Origin: Candidatus Culexmicrobium profundum
GTDB taxonomy: Archaea > Thermoproteota > Methanomethylicia > Culexarchaeales > Culexmicrobiaceae
NCBI GenBank assembly: GCA_025061245.1
Contig: JANZKD010000100.1
Location: forward strand, 1 to 6,443
DNA length: 6,443 bases
Reading direction: 5' to 3'
In this document: positions 1-6,180 of the stretch, piece after piece
Layout of the letters: every line of letters starts with the position of its first letter
How positions within the stretch are numbered: position 1 is the stretch's first letter
The notes under the pieces: model-generated
The model's database searches: none
What the model was told of the DNA's origin: nothing
Seen by the model: only the letters and a program-made list of their open reading frames with translations
Translations under genes and position numbers: made by a program

Positions 1-346
1 CGATCATAGTTATCGGACCAATTTTCTTCAATAAATAATACATGGGAGTCCCAGGTAAGAGCTGAATGGTTGAGGAATTAATATCTAAGGCAAAATCAAT
101 AACTTCGACATTGGCGCTGGTTTGCCTATTATTGTTAATTTCTAAAACAGACGTGTAACTCAGCCTGGTGATATTTAGAATAGGATCATATTCGATGGTA
201 TAATAAGCTGTTTTAATTATATTCAAATTTTCACTGGATATATTCAGAAGTGGATGAAGATGAGAATCACAGTAGATTTGACTTGAGAATACTTGAAATA
301 AAAATAAAATTGAGAATATCATCAAAGTTTTAAGCTTCAATTTCAA
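1..346 (-). CDS. Secreted or membrane-anchored protein, partial (3' end outside window)
   Basis: The reading frame is open to the left edge and gives 115 residues from a TTG start at 346-344. Residues 2-7 are lysine-rich (KLKLKT) and residues 8-21 form a hydrophobic stretch, a typical signal peptide ending near S21/S22. I prefer this TTG to the ATG at 322 because a GGGGG tract lies about seven bases upstream and because the ATG would remove the positive charges in front of the hydrophobic core. The mature part looks beta-rich and has three N-x-S/T sequons (N35, N58, N90), consistent with an exported, perhaps glycosylated protein. It starts one base after the ABC ATPase stop codon, so it is probably the third gene of the exporter operon. 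Archaeal MacB-like exporters often sit beside secreted proteins with beta-sandwich repeats, and residues 55-100 could be such a domain, but I cannot assign a family. The C-terminus, where a membrane anchor might lie, is not visible. Confidence 0.78.
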   Translation of the reverse strand, partial: MKLKLKTLMIFSILFLFQVFSSQIYCDSHLHPLLNISSENLNIIKTAYYTIEYDPILNITRLSYTSVLEINNNRQTSANVEVIDFALDINSSTIQLLPGTPMYYLLKKIGPITMI

Positions 347-347
347 T

Positions 348-1223
348 TTAAAGCCCCCTTAATTTTTCTTCAGTTCTAGAAATTTTCTCTTCAATTTCAT
401 CAATAATTTTAGATTCAGCATTCCTCCTCTTTGCCGATGAAAGTTCAATTTTAAGCAAATCAAGTTGCGCCTCTAGCCTCATTTTAATCTCTTCTTTAGA
501 TAATTGAAGAGTATCAAGTCTTATTAGAGTTTTAGGAGAACCCATTATTCTTCCATCTCTAATATAAATTAAACGGGAACCCATTTCAGCCACTTCAGGA
601 TTATGAGTCACAACAATGAAAGTTTGGCCATAAAATTGATTTAACCACTTAACAGTATCTAGAACTTTAGCAGAAGAATAAACATCTAAGTTTCCAGTTG
701 GTTCATCCATTAGAACATATTTTGGATTATTAGCTAATGCCCTTGCAATAGCAACTTTTTGTTGCTGACCTCCACTAAGTTTTCTAGGCGTATTCATCCA
801 CCGCTCCTTCTCTAATCCAACAACTGTTAATAGAAGTTGCGCGCGCTTTAACGCCTCCTCCTTAGTATACTTTCCAGCTAACAACATAGGAAACATTACA
901 TTTTCAATTGCAGTTAAAGTTGGTATCAAATTGAAAAATTGGAAGACAAATCCAATTTTCTCTCTTCTTAACCTAGCAAGTTGATTTTCATTGAAATCAG
1001 TTACATCAATTCCATCAATGATAACTCTACCACTAGTCGGCTTATCTAATGTGCCTATTATCTGCAATAGAGTAGTTTTACCTGAGCCGGAGGGACCCAT
1101 TATAATTAATAGCTCACCCCGTGAAACTTGCAAATCTACACCTCTAAGGGCATGAACTTGAATTTCCTTCGTTAAAGTATAAATTTTTTTAACATCAACT
1201 AATTCGATTATTATTTCATTCAT
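348..1223 (-). CDS. ABC transporter ATP-binding protein, MacB/LolD type, with C-terminal coiled-coil extension
   Basis: This is the cytoplasmic ATPase that drives the neighbouring permease. All ABC motifs are present: Walker A GPSGSGKT (43-50), Q-loop Gln95, the signature LSGGQQQK (149-156), Walker B ending in the DEPTGNLD stretch (173-180) and the H-loop His207. The DEPTGNLD and LSGGQQQ forms are typical of the LolD/MacB/FtsE branch, which powers exporters and transenvelope machines that use FtsX-type permeases. The core ends near residue 236. Residues 237-291 form an extra helical tail rich in Lys and Glu, probably a coiled coil, which is longer than the roughly 225-235 residues usual for LolD. 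The start is ATG at 1223, which overlaps the permease stop by eight bases, with GGAGG nine bases upstream inside the permease gene, so translation is probably coupled. The transported substrate cannot be read from the sequence. Confidence 0.95.
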   Translation of the reverse strand: MNEIIIELVDVKKIYTLTKEIQVHALRGVDLQVSRGELLIIMGPSGSGKTTLLQIIGTLDKPTSGRVIIDGIDVTDFNENQLARLRREKIGFVFQFFNLIPTLTAIENVMFPMLLAGKYTKEEALKRAQLLLTVVGLEKERWMNTPRKLSGGQQQKVAIARALANNPKYVLMDEPTGNLDVYSSAKVLDTVKWLNQFYGQTFIVVTHNPEVAEMGSRLIYIRDGRIMGSPKTLIRLDTLQLSKEEIKMRLEAQLDLLKIELSSAKRRNAESKIIDEIEEKISRTEEKLRGL

Positions 1224-2382
1224 ATCTTAAAGCCTCCACAGGTCTTATATTAGCAGCCTTCCAGCTTGGAAGAAAAGCTGAAAAAGAACTAACAATCAAC
1301 GCTAAAATAACGCCTTCAATGGCAGTATCCATAGAAACTACAAATGGTATTTGTAAGGGTACTCTAAGCATCCTAGGTAAATAGTACTCAATTATGCCAT
1401 AAGCACCAATAAAGCCAGTTGTTACACCGATAATGCCGCCTAAAAATCCCATAACTACAGCTTGACCAATAAATATTGTGAAGACATGCCATCTCTCAGC
1501 TCCTATTGCCTTTAAAATTCCAATCTCACGTGTCTTCTCCCTAACAGTCATAGTCATTGTATTAATGATACCTAATGCTGCAACAATTAAACTTAAAGAT
1601 GCAATGGCTAAGAGCACTGCATTTATAGTGCTAATTATCGAGCTAACAGTATGTAGAATATCTTCTTGTGTTATAACTTCAACAACAGGATAATACTCCT
1701 TTATACTCTCAACTACAGAATTTATAAGCATAGGATTTGAAACTCTGACAACAATCATAGACACTGAACCACGTAGATTTAGTAATTGCTGAGCTTGAGC
1801 CAAACTCACCACCATGACTGGCATTCCGCCTGCAAGAGCCATTTGGAGAAGACTCCCCTGCGCAACAATTCCAACTAATGTGAAAACCTTAGGTGTAGGA
1901 GATGCAGTAGTAGTAATAGTAACTTTATCACCAACATTTACCTTTAATTTTTTAGCTGTATCAGTAGTGATAAGAGCTTCATATGCAAAATCAGATCCAA
2001 TATTCCTACCAGCGGTAATAGGTGCATAAATTGAAATTCTATGGGGAGGAACACCAAAAATGAGAGTTGGATTTCCATTAGTCGAACCAGTACCAAAAGC
2101 TAATGGAATAGTTTCATTTACACCTGGAATTTGATTAACTACAAATGCAACATACATTGGAATTGGACTTTGCTCCCTATCACGAAGAAGAATTGATGAA
2201 CCTAAAAGCTCCGTTACCTCACGCTCAATCTCAACCTTCATACCAGTACCAATAGTCATAAGAGAAGTCATAGCAGCAATACCTACAATAATACCTAGAA
2301 TAGTGAATGCAGTACGCGTTTTCCTAGAAGTTAAATCCTTTAATGCATAGATTAGGCACACTTTAAATTCTGTGGACCGCAT
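1216..2382 (-). CDS. ABC transporter permease, MacB/FtsX family
   Basis: This is the membrane subunit of a MacB/LolCDE-like exporter, 388 residues from the chosen start. The order of parts is that of the family: a short cytoplasmic N-terminus with the typical LTSRKTRTAFTILGIIVG segment, TM1 (about 25-46), a large extracytoplasmic MacB_PCD-type domain (about 47-250), TM2 (about 252-276), a cytoplasmic coupling segment with TVREKTREIGILKAIGA (279-295), then TM3 (about 300-330) and TM4 (about 353-375), ending in the conserved WKAANIRPVEALRYE. The open frame extends 30 codons further, to an ATG at 2472. I reject that start because the extra residues do not fit the family and contain a TATA-like box (2411-2419), while the internal ATG at 2382 puts the protein at its usual length with a GGTGA just upstream. 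It is the first gene of the operon. Unlike bacterial MacB, the permease and ATPase are separate proteins here, as is common in archaea. Confidence 0.9.
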   Translation of the reverse strand: MRSTEFKVCLIYALKDLTSRKTRTAFTILGIIVGIAAMTSLMTIGTGMKVEIEREVTELLGSSILLRDREQSPIPMYVAFVVNQIPGVNETIPLAFGTGSTNGNPTLIFGVPPHRISIYAPITAGRNIGSDFAYEALITTDTAKKLKVNVGDKVTITTTASPTPKVFTLVGIVAQGSLLQMALAGGMPVMVVSLAQAQQLLNLRGSVSMIVVRVSNPMLINSVVESIKEYYPVVEVITQEDILHTVSSIISTINAVLLAIASLSLIVAALGIINTMTMTVREKTREIGILKAIGAERWHVFTIFIGQAVVMGFLGGIIGVTTGFIGAYGIIEYYLPRMLRVPLQIPFVVSMDTAIEGVILALIVSSFSAFLPSWKAANIRPVEALRYE

Positions 2383-2410
2383 ATTCACCGTTGAAAATAT
2401 TGATAGCTGA

Positions 2411-2419
2411 ATATATAAA
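2411..2419 (-). promoter_or_regulatory. Putative TATA box of the ABC exporter operon
   Basis: Read on the minus strand this is TTTATATAT, centred about 33 bases upstream of the ATG at 2382. With archaeal spacing (box centre about 26 bases before the transcription start), transcription would begin near 2389 and give a very short leader of about seven bases that contains the GGTGA at 2390-2386 only in part. No clear BRE element is seen. The site supports the shorter permease start. Confidence 0.45.
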
Positions 2420-2505
2420 CTAAAAGTTGCCTTGAAAATAAAATTATAATGAAAATCTTCATAATGAAACACACAAAGCGATAAAGATAAACATTAGTTA
2501 ATCAA

Positions 2506-2515
2506 TTAAATATTA
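2506..2515 (+). promoter_or_regulatory. Weak TATA-like box before the 177-residue gene
   Basis: TTAAATATTA lies about 28 bases before the ATG at 2539. If used, it would give an almost leaderless transcript and the GGGAG at 2527-2531 would be lost. A second candidate, AAAGATAAAC near 2483-2492, would keep that ribosome binding site. I cannot decide between them. The 156 bases between the divergent start codons at 2382 and 2539 hold both promoters and nothing else that I recognise. Confidence 0.25.
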
Positions 2516-2538
2516 AGACTGAAATTGGGAGTATATGT

Positions 2539-3072
2539 ATGAAAAGTCAAATAAAATTTAAAAAATTTATCAGAGACCTAAAAACAGTTTACATTTATGG
2601 AGTAAATGTAAATGAGGACCCATTTATAATACTTTATTCAAAAGTAAAATTTAATGTAAATAAACCTGTAGAAGCCTTTGCAAGAATAGAAGTACTTGTT
2701 CCAATAGCAATTGTATCAATTAAAATACGTCAACATAAGAAGCATTCAAATTTAAGAATTTTAATTCCACCCTTAGATCAACAGTTAAGAAAACTTGTTA
2801 ACGCAATGATTGAAAAGAAAATCATATTATTGAGCTTAATGAAAATCGATGATTTTAAAGAGCTTTACTTGAAAGTCATGGAAGGTGAAGCTATATCAGA
2901 TCGAGAATATGACGCAATAACATTTGAAATACCAGTTGAAAATGCAGAAATACTTTCATCACTAATAACATCAATGGAATTTCTAGATAAAAGGAAAATT
3001 AAAGAGCTAATAAGAATAATTGAAGAAAAACAAGATAAAGAAATGAATAAAATACGTCTAGGTGAACCATAA
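2539..3072 (+). CDS. Hypothetical protein coupled to the TRAX/translin-like gene
   Basis: I do not recognise this 177-residue protein. ATG at 2539 is supported by GGGAG seven bases upstream. The N-terminal half (about 16-75) alternates hydrophobic and charged residues as beta strands do. A middle part with PPLDQQLRKLVNAMIEKK (77-94) is amphipathic, and the C-terminal part (about 105-170) is helical and very rich in Lys and Glu. There is no signal peptide, no clear membrane segment and no cysteine, so it is probably cytoplasmic. Its stop codon overlaps the ATG of the translin-like gene by one base (TAATG), and that gene's ribosome binding site GGTGA lies in this gene's last codons. This suggests coupled translation, and possibly a partner or regulator of the RNA-binding protein. 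That role is inference from position only. Confidence 0.82.
   Translation: MKSQIKFKKFIRDLKTVYIYGVNVNEDPFIILYSKVKFNVNKPVEAFARIEVLVPIAIVSIKIRQHKKHSNLRILIPPLDQQLRKLVNAMIEKKIILLSLMKIDDFKELYLKVMEGEAISDREYDAITFEIPVENAEILSSLITSMEFLDKRKIKELIRIIEEKQDKEMNKIRLGEP
3061..3065 (+). promoter_or_regulatory. Ribosome binding site of the TRAX/translin-like gene
   Basis: GGTGA lies six bases before the ATG at 3072 and inside the last codons of the upstream gene. It complements the 3' end of archaeal 16S rRNA and supports both this start codon and coupled translation of the two genes. Confidence 0.6.
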
Positions 3073-3695
3073 TGAGTAATCTTGAATACCTCACAAGAGA
3101 AATCGAGTCAATCACCAAAAAATTAAATGAAAAATACAAAATGAAAGAGGAAATACAATTACTATCAAAGGAAGCACAGAGACTATGCGGAGAAGCAGTT
3201 TCACTGACACATAGAAAAATGATCAATGAAGCTTTAGAAAAAATAAAATCAGCAGAGAAAATCTTCGAAAAAGTTTGGAAAAATCTTCAAACAAACTTGG
3301 ATTTGATTAGAAACACCCTAACAGCCTTCCAAGAATATGTGGAAGCAAGAGCATTAATTCAAATAGTAACTGAAAATAAAATACCATTAATAAGCGAACT
3401 AAAAGTCCCGGAGCAATCTTATGCTTTAGGACTAGCTGATTTAATAGGAGAATTGAGAAGAAGGACAATTGATTTGTTAAGAGAAGATGCAATCACCGAT
3501 GCTGAAAAGACTCTGGAGTTAATGGAAAAAATATACGTCCTACTTCAACAGCTTGAATATCCGAAATCTTTAGTGCCAGGATTAAGAGGTAAGTTAGATG
3601 CCATGAGAAGATTAATTGAAGACACCAGGAGATTAGTTGTATACTCAATTATAAGCATTAAATTAAGAAGAGCCTTAGAGAAAGCAAGCAAATGA
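3072..3695 (+). CDS. Translin-superfamily protein, TRAX-like (archaeal C3PO-type RNase)
   Basis: This protein of 207 residues matches the translin/TRAX superfamily. The diagnostic stretches are QEYVEARAL (87-95), YALGLADLIGELRRR (117-131), LEYPKSLVPGLRGKLDAMRR (161-180) and the closing helix with TRRLVVYSIISIKLRRAL (185-202). The fold is all-helical and assembles into octameric shells that bind RNA or single-stranded DNA inside. In eukaryotic C3PO the TRAX subunit is the RNase, with two glutamates in an EYVE motif and an aspartate in VADLTGE. The same acidic residues are present here as E88, E91 and D123, so the protein resembles TRAX rather than non-catalytic translin and may be an active endoribonuclease. 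An Archaeoglobus fulgidus homologue is known to form an RNA-cleaving C3PO-like octamer. The length is normal for archaeal members. It is the second gene of a two-gene unit. Its natural substrate in archaea is unknown. Confidence 0.92.
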   Translation: MSNLEYLTREIESITKKLNEKYKMKEEIQLLSKEAQRLCGEAVSLTHRKMINEALEKIKSAEKIFEKVWKNLQTNLDLIRNTLTAFQEYVEARALIQIVTENKIPLISELKVPEQSYALGLADLIGELRRRTIDLLREDAITDAEKTLELMEKIYVLLQQLEYPKSLVPGLRGKLDAMRRLIEDTRRLVVYSIISIKLRRALEKASK

Positions 3696-3707
3696 ATGAA
3701 ATCATTC
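3694..3707. repeat. Inverted repeat between convergent stop codons
   Basis: GAATGA, two A bases and TCATTC form a perfect 6-base palindrome arm pair that spans the six-base gap between the translin-like gene and the membrane protein gene and includes most of both stop codons. The loop is only two bases and there is no T-run on either side, so it is a poor terminator. The symmetry may simply come from two TGA stop codons facing each other. Confidence 0.35.
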
Positions 3708-4076
3708 TTCCTCAGGAAAAATCTTATTACTTATACCGCTTCCAATAATTCCTAAAACTACTCCAAAACCACCTAAAAGAATACCTATCGCATTTAACCC
3801 AACACCTATCATGGGAAGTAACATCATAGGAAGAGGTAGGGCTTCATTAGTAAATCCAATTGAGAGTAATAGCGACCCTATCCCAGAAACTGGAATGAAG
3901 TGTGAAAAGAAACCTGCAAAGGCACCACCTATTGTAGATTTAGCTACAGCTCCACCAAGTAAAGGGGGTATAATGATAGTTAGAATTTCAAATTCCTCTG
4001 GGAAATTAACTTGAGAGAAAATAAGAGCTGATATAACTCCAACCGCAATACCAATTAACGTCCGCTTAATTCCCAT
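3702..4076 (-). CDS. Small glycine-rich membrane protein of unknown function
   Basis: The protein has 124 residues and is mostly hydrophobic, with about four membrane segments: 6-22, 31-46, 48-74 (broken by SHFIPVSGIG) and a long stretch 82-113 that may form one or two helices. It is rich in Gly (GGAVAKSTIGGAFAGFF at 41-57, GILLGGFGVVLGIIGSG at 98-114), which suggests tightly packed helices. The ends are polar and acidic (PEEE at the C-terminus). It resembles the many small archaeal glycine-rich membrane proteins of the DUF5518 kind in general style, but I cannot confirm the family. The start is ATG at 4076, with GGTGAT only two bases upstream. A TATA-like box near 4096-4102 would put the transcription start at about this ATG, so the mRNA may be leaderless. 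It is convergent with the translin-like gene and divergent from the GTPase gene. Confidence 0.75.
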   Translation of the reverse strand: MGIKRTLIGIAVGVISALIFSQVNFPEEFEILTIIIPPLLGGAVAKSTIGGAFAGFFSHFIPVSGIGSLLLSIGFTNEALPLPMMLLPMIGVGLNAIGILLGGFGVVLGIIGSGISNKIFPEEE

Positions 4077-4093
4077 CCATCACCACTATAAAC

Positions 4094-4105
4094 TCTATAA
4101 ATAAA
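4094..4105 (-). promoter_or_regulatory. Putative TATA box of the small membrane protein gene
   Basis: On the minus strand this reads TTTTATTTATAG. Its centre is about 24 bases upstream of the ATG at 4076, the distance expected for a leaderless archaeal transcript. It lies in a 109-base AT-rich gap shared with the divergent GTPase gene. Confidence 0.35.
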
Positions 4106-4147
4106 ATTATTATTTAATTCTTATCTCTAATCACCACCACATAACTT

Positions 4148-4158
4148 AAAATTTATGA
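4148..4158 (+). promoter_or_regulatory. Possible TATA box of the GTPase gene
   Basis: AAATTTATGAA lies about 32 bases before the TTG start. The predicted transcription start near 4180 would overlap the ribosome binding site at 4176-4179, so the box is doubtful. An upstream AT-rich stretch (4108-4118) is an alternative that would keep the whole site. Confidence 0.22.
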
Positions 4159-4175
4159 AAATATAAGTAAAATAA

Positions 4176-4179
4176 GGAG
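4176..4179 (+). promoter_or_regulatory. Ribosome binding site that fixes the TTG start of the GTPase
   Basis: GGAG, within AAGGAGA, lies six bases before TTG at 4186. This spacing, together with the family's usual N-terminus only a few residues before the P-loop, makes TTG the start. Confidence 0.6.
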
Positions 4180-4185
4180 ATTAAG

Positions 4186-5403
4186 TTGATTAGAATAGGA
4201 TTAATAGGTAAAACAAATACGGGGAAAACAACATTCTTTAATGCAGCAACGCTTCTAAGCGCTGAAATTTCAACCTATCCATTCACAACAAAACAGCCTA
4301 ACATAGGCGTCGCATATGTACAAACTCTATGCGTATGCAAAGAGTTTAGAGTAAAAGACAATCCCAAAAACTCGGTCTGTATAAATGGATGGAGATTCAT
4401 ACCCATTGAACTAATAGACCTGCCAGGACTAATTAAAGGAGCATATCTTGGAAGAGGACTTGGAAACCAATTTTTAACTGTGGCGATGCAAGCCGACGCA
4501 CTACTCCATGTAGTGGATGTCTCTGGAAGCATAGATGCAGAAGGAAGAATATGTGAACCAGGACTAGGAAACCCAATAGCAGACTTCTACGAAGTTGAAT
4601 ACGAATTAGTCCAGTGGTATAAGCGAGTATTAAAAATGAATAGTAATAAAATCGAGAGAATGGTGAAAAGTGGAAGATATGATATAGTTGAAGCATTATA
4701 TTCAACCCTCTCAGGAATGAAAGTAACTAAAAATCACATAATTGAATCACTCCAAGCCAGCGAAATAGAAGATAAGCCAATATGGAGCTGGACTGAACAA
4801 GACTATGAAAAAATGGCCTTGGAACTAAGAATAAGATCAAAACCAACACTAATAGTGGCAAACAAAATGGATTTAGGGCCAGCAGAAGAAAACTTTGAAA
4901 AACTAATTGAAGAATTCGGAAGACAATTTGTAGTTCCATGCTCAGCAGAAGCTGAGCTAGCATTAAGAAGAGCTGAAAAATCAGGGCTAATCGAATACAC
5001 CCCTGGAACTGAAATATTCAAAGTCATCAATGAAGAAAAATTAACACCCAAACAAAAATGGGCATTAGAATATGTTCAGAAAAGAGTTATGGGAAGAATC
5101 TTCAGAACTGGAGTCCAACAAGCACTAAACACCACAGTATTCAAACTACTGGAAATGAGCGTAATATATCCAGTAGAAGATCCAGTCAAACTATCAGATA
5201 AACATGGAAACATCTTACCAGACGCATTCCTAATGCCACCAAAATCAACAGTACTAGACTTAGCCCGAGAAATACACAGCGACCTAGCAAAAGGATTCAT
5301 ATACGCAATAGACGTGAGATCAGGAATAAGACTACCAAAAGACTACATTCTAAGAGATAGAGACGTAATAAGTATAGTATCAGCATCAAAAAAGAAAAAA
5401 TAG
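4186..5403 (+). CDS. Archaeal YchF/OBG-like GTPase with TGS domain (PH0525 family)
   Basis: This is a cytoplasmic P-loop GTPase of 405 residues in the OBG/YchF group. The motifs are G1 GKTNTGKTT (8-16), a switch I region with STYPFTTKQP (29-38), G3 DLPG (78-81) followed by the glycine-rich GAYLGRGLGNQF, G4 NKMD (226-229) and G5 CSA (252-254). NKMD predicts GTP specificity, unlike bacterial YchF and human OLA1, where this motif is changed and ATP is preferred. A helical insertion (about 135-215) follows the ADALLHVVD strand, and a TGS domain closes the protein (about 328-398, with HGNILPDAFLMPPKSTVLDLA). Length and order agree with the crystallised Pyrococcus PH0525 protein as I remember it. 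A cysteine cluster C49, C51 and C65 lies between switch I and G3. The family is thought to act with ribosomes, though its archaeal role is not settled. It starts at TTG and appears to be a single-gene unit. Confidence 0.94.
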   Translation: MIRIGLIGKTNTGKTTFFNAATLLSAEISTYPFTTKQPNIGVAYVQTLCVCKEFRVKDNPKNSVCINGWRFIPIELIDLPGLIKGAYLGRGLGNQFLTVAMQADALLHVVDVSGSIDAEGRICEPGLGNPIADFYEVEYELVQWYKRVLKMNSNKIERMVKSGRYDIVEALYSTLSGMKVTKNHIIESLQASEIEDKPIWSWTEQDYEKMALELRIRSKPTLIVANKMDLGPAEENFEKLIEEFGRQFVVPCSAEAELALRRAEKSGLIEYTPGTEIFKVINEEKLTPKQKWALEYVQKRVMGRIFRTGVQQALNTTVFKLLEMSVIYPVEDPVKLSDKHGNILPDAFLMPPKSTVLDLAREIHSDLAKGFIYAIDVRSGIRLPKDYILRDRDVISIVSASKKKK

Positions 5404-5420
5404 AAAGGGTTGATCATATT

Positions 5421-5440
5421 TAACAAAACTAAAAATATTA
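5421..5440 (-). terminator. T-rich stretch downstream of mobA
   Basis: On the minus strand, about 40 bases past the mobA stop, the RNA would contain a stretch with TTTTT and TTTT runs. Archaeal RNA polymerase stops at such oligo-U tracts without needing a hairpin. A small hairpin, ATGAG TAGT CTCAT (5471-5484), overlaps the mobA stop but is weak. No comparable T-run is seen on the plus strand for the GTPase gene. Confidence 0.35.
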
Positions 5441-5480
5441 TATCTCGGTTTCTTCACGTTTAGAGTTTATATGAGTAGTC

Positions 5481-6134
5481 TCATGGCGACTTTGATGATG
5501 CTTGCTCATTTGATAAGAGTTTTTCAGCCTCTATTAAATCCTTCTTAGAGTTGACATTGAAAAATATTGGTGTATTAGCTAGTTCTTCTAGATATTCAGC
5601 TGACACGTATTTTACAGAGATTTGATTTAATACACCTCTTAGGGATAAATTATTATTCTTTAAGGTTTTTTCAATAGCGTGGAGAGTAGGAGTGACCCTA
5701 TAAATTGAGTATAGAGGTTCTATGAAGCCATTTTTCCATAATGGTACTATGGCGTCATAGTGGTTTATGTTATTTGCTAACCATAAAACTGTTTTAGGTG
5801 AAATGAAAGGCAAGTCGCAACCGGTAATAAATGCTAAATTCTCATTACATTGTAGTAAAGCTGATTTAACGCCACTCAGAATACCTTGGATTTTAGGATC
5901 ATCCATAGCAAAAATAATTTTATTACTGATAAAATTGTTATTAGTGAGAACACGTTTAATAGCGTTTTTTTGATAATTCGACTTAATTGAAATAATGATT
6001 TTAGATGCTATTGTATTTAGCTTTTCAATTACATGCAATATAAGGGGCTTACCATTCAAATCTACCATAAACTTAGGTTTTCCAAGTCTTCTTGATTTTC
6101 CACCAGCTAACACTATGGAGTTTAACATAAACAT
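5481..6134 (-). CDS. mobA: Molybdenum cofactor guanylyltransferase MobA
   Basis: MobA joins GMP from GTP to the molybdopterin cofactor and makes the guanine dinucleotide form used by formate dehydrogenases and related Mo or W enzymes. This protein of 217 residues is a nucleotidyltransferase with the family motifs: LAGGKSRRLGKPK (9-21) for the nucleotide phosphates, DDPKIQGILSGVKSAL (78-93), GCDLPF (105-110) with Asp107 as likely metal ligand, IEPLYSIY (138-145) and FFNVNSKKDL (191-200) near the C-terminus. Length is normal for MobA (about 190-220). The start is ATG at 6134 or the ATG two codons later at 6128. An in-frame TGA immediately precedes 6134, so no longer form exists. The upstream GATGA is a weak ribosome binding site. 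It is convergent with the GTPase gene and has no Moco partner gene nearby. Other MobA-like nucleotidyltransferases are possible, but these motifs favour MobA. Confidence 0.88.
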   Translation of the reverse strand: MFMLNSIVLAGGKSRRLGKPKFMVDLNGKPLILHVIEKLNTIASKIIISIKSNYQKNAIKRVLTNNNFISNKIIFAMDDPKIQGILSGVKSALLQCNENLAFITGCDLPFISPKTVLWLANNINHYDAIVPLWKNGFIEPLYSIYRVTPTLHAIEKTLKNNNLSLRGVLNQISVKYVSAEYLEELANTPIFFNVNSKKDLIEAEKLLSNEQASSKSP

Positions 6135-6147
6135 TCATCAAACGTTA

Positions 6148-6180
6148 AGGGGGAGGTGCCATAATAAATGTTATTCCCCT
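6148..6180. repeat. Interrupted inverted repeat with purine-rich ribosome-binding-site-like core
   Basis: The outer arms AGGGG (6148-6152) and CCCCT (6176-6180) flank inner arms AATAA (6163-6167) and TTATT (6171-6175) around a three-base ATG loop. Ten bases (6153-6162) are unpaired on one side only. On the plus strand GGAGGTG (6152-6158) and the ATG at 6168 look like a translation start. On the minus strand the element would lie at the beginning of the mobA leader or just upstream of it. Confidence 0.4.

Noticed and set aside
1478..2029. Two plus-strand frames of 71 codons inside the permease gene
   Set aside because: They lie antisense to a gene with clear family motifs and have no motif of their own.
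2383..2472. Extension of 30 codons at the permease N-terminus
   Set aside because: It does not fit the family, contains the likely TATA box, and an internal ATG gives the usual protein length.
4275..5300. Several minus-strand frames of 74-90 codons inside the GTPase gene
   Set aside because: They are antisense to a conserved protein and show biased, low-complexity composition without motifs.
5471..5484. Hairpin ATGAG TAGT CTCAT as a terminator between the GTPase gene and mobA
   Set aside because: The stem is five weak pairs and no T-run follows on either strand. The T-rich tract at 5421-5440 is a better candidate for mobA.
6136..6142. C-box-like TGATGA on the minus strand just before mobA
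   Set aside because: No D box at a suitable distance. The bases are better explained as the mobA start region.
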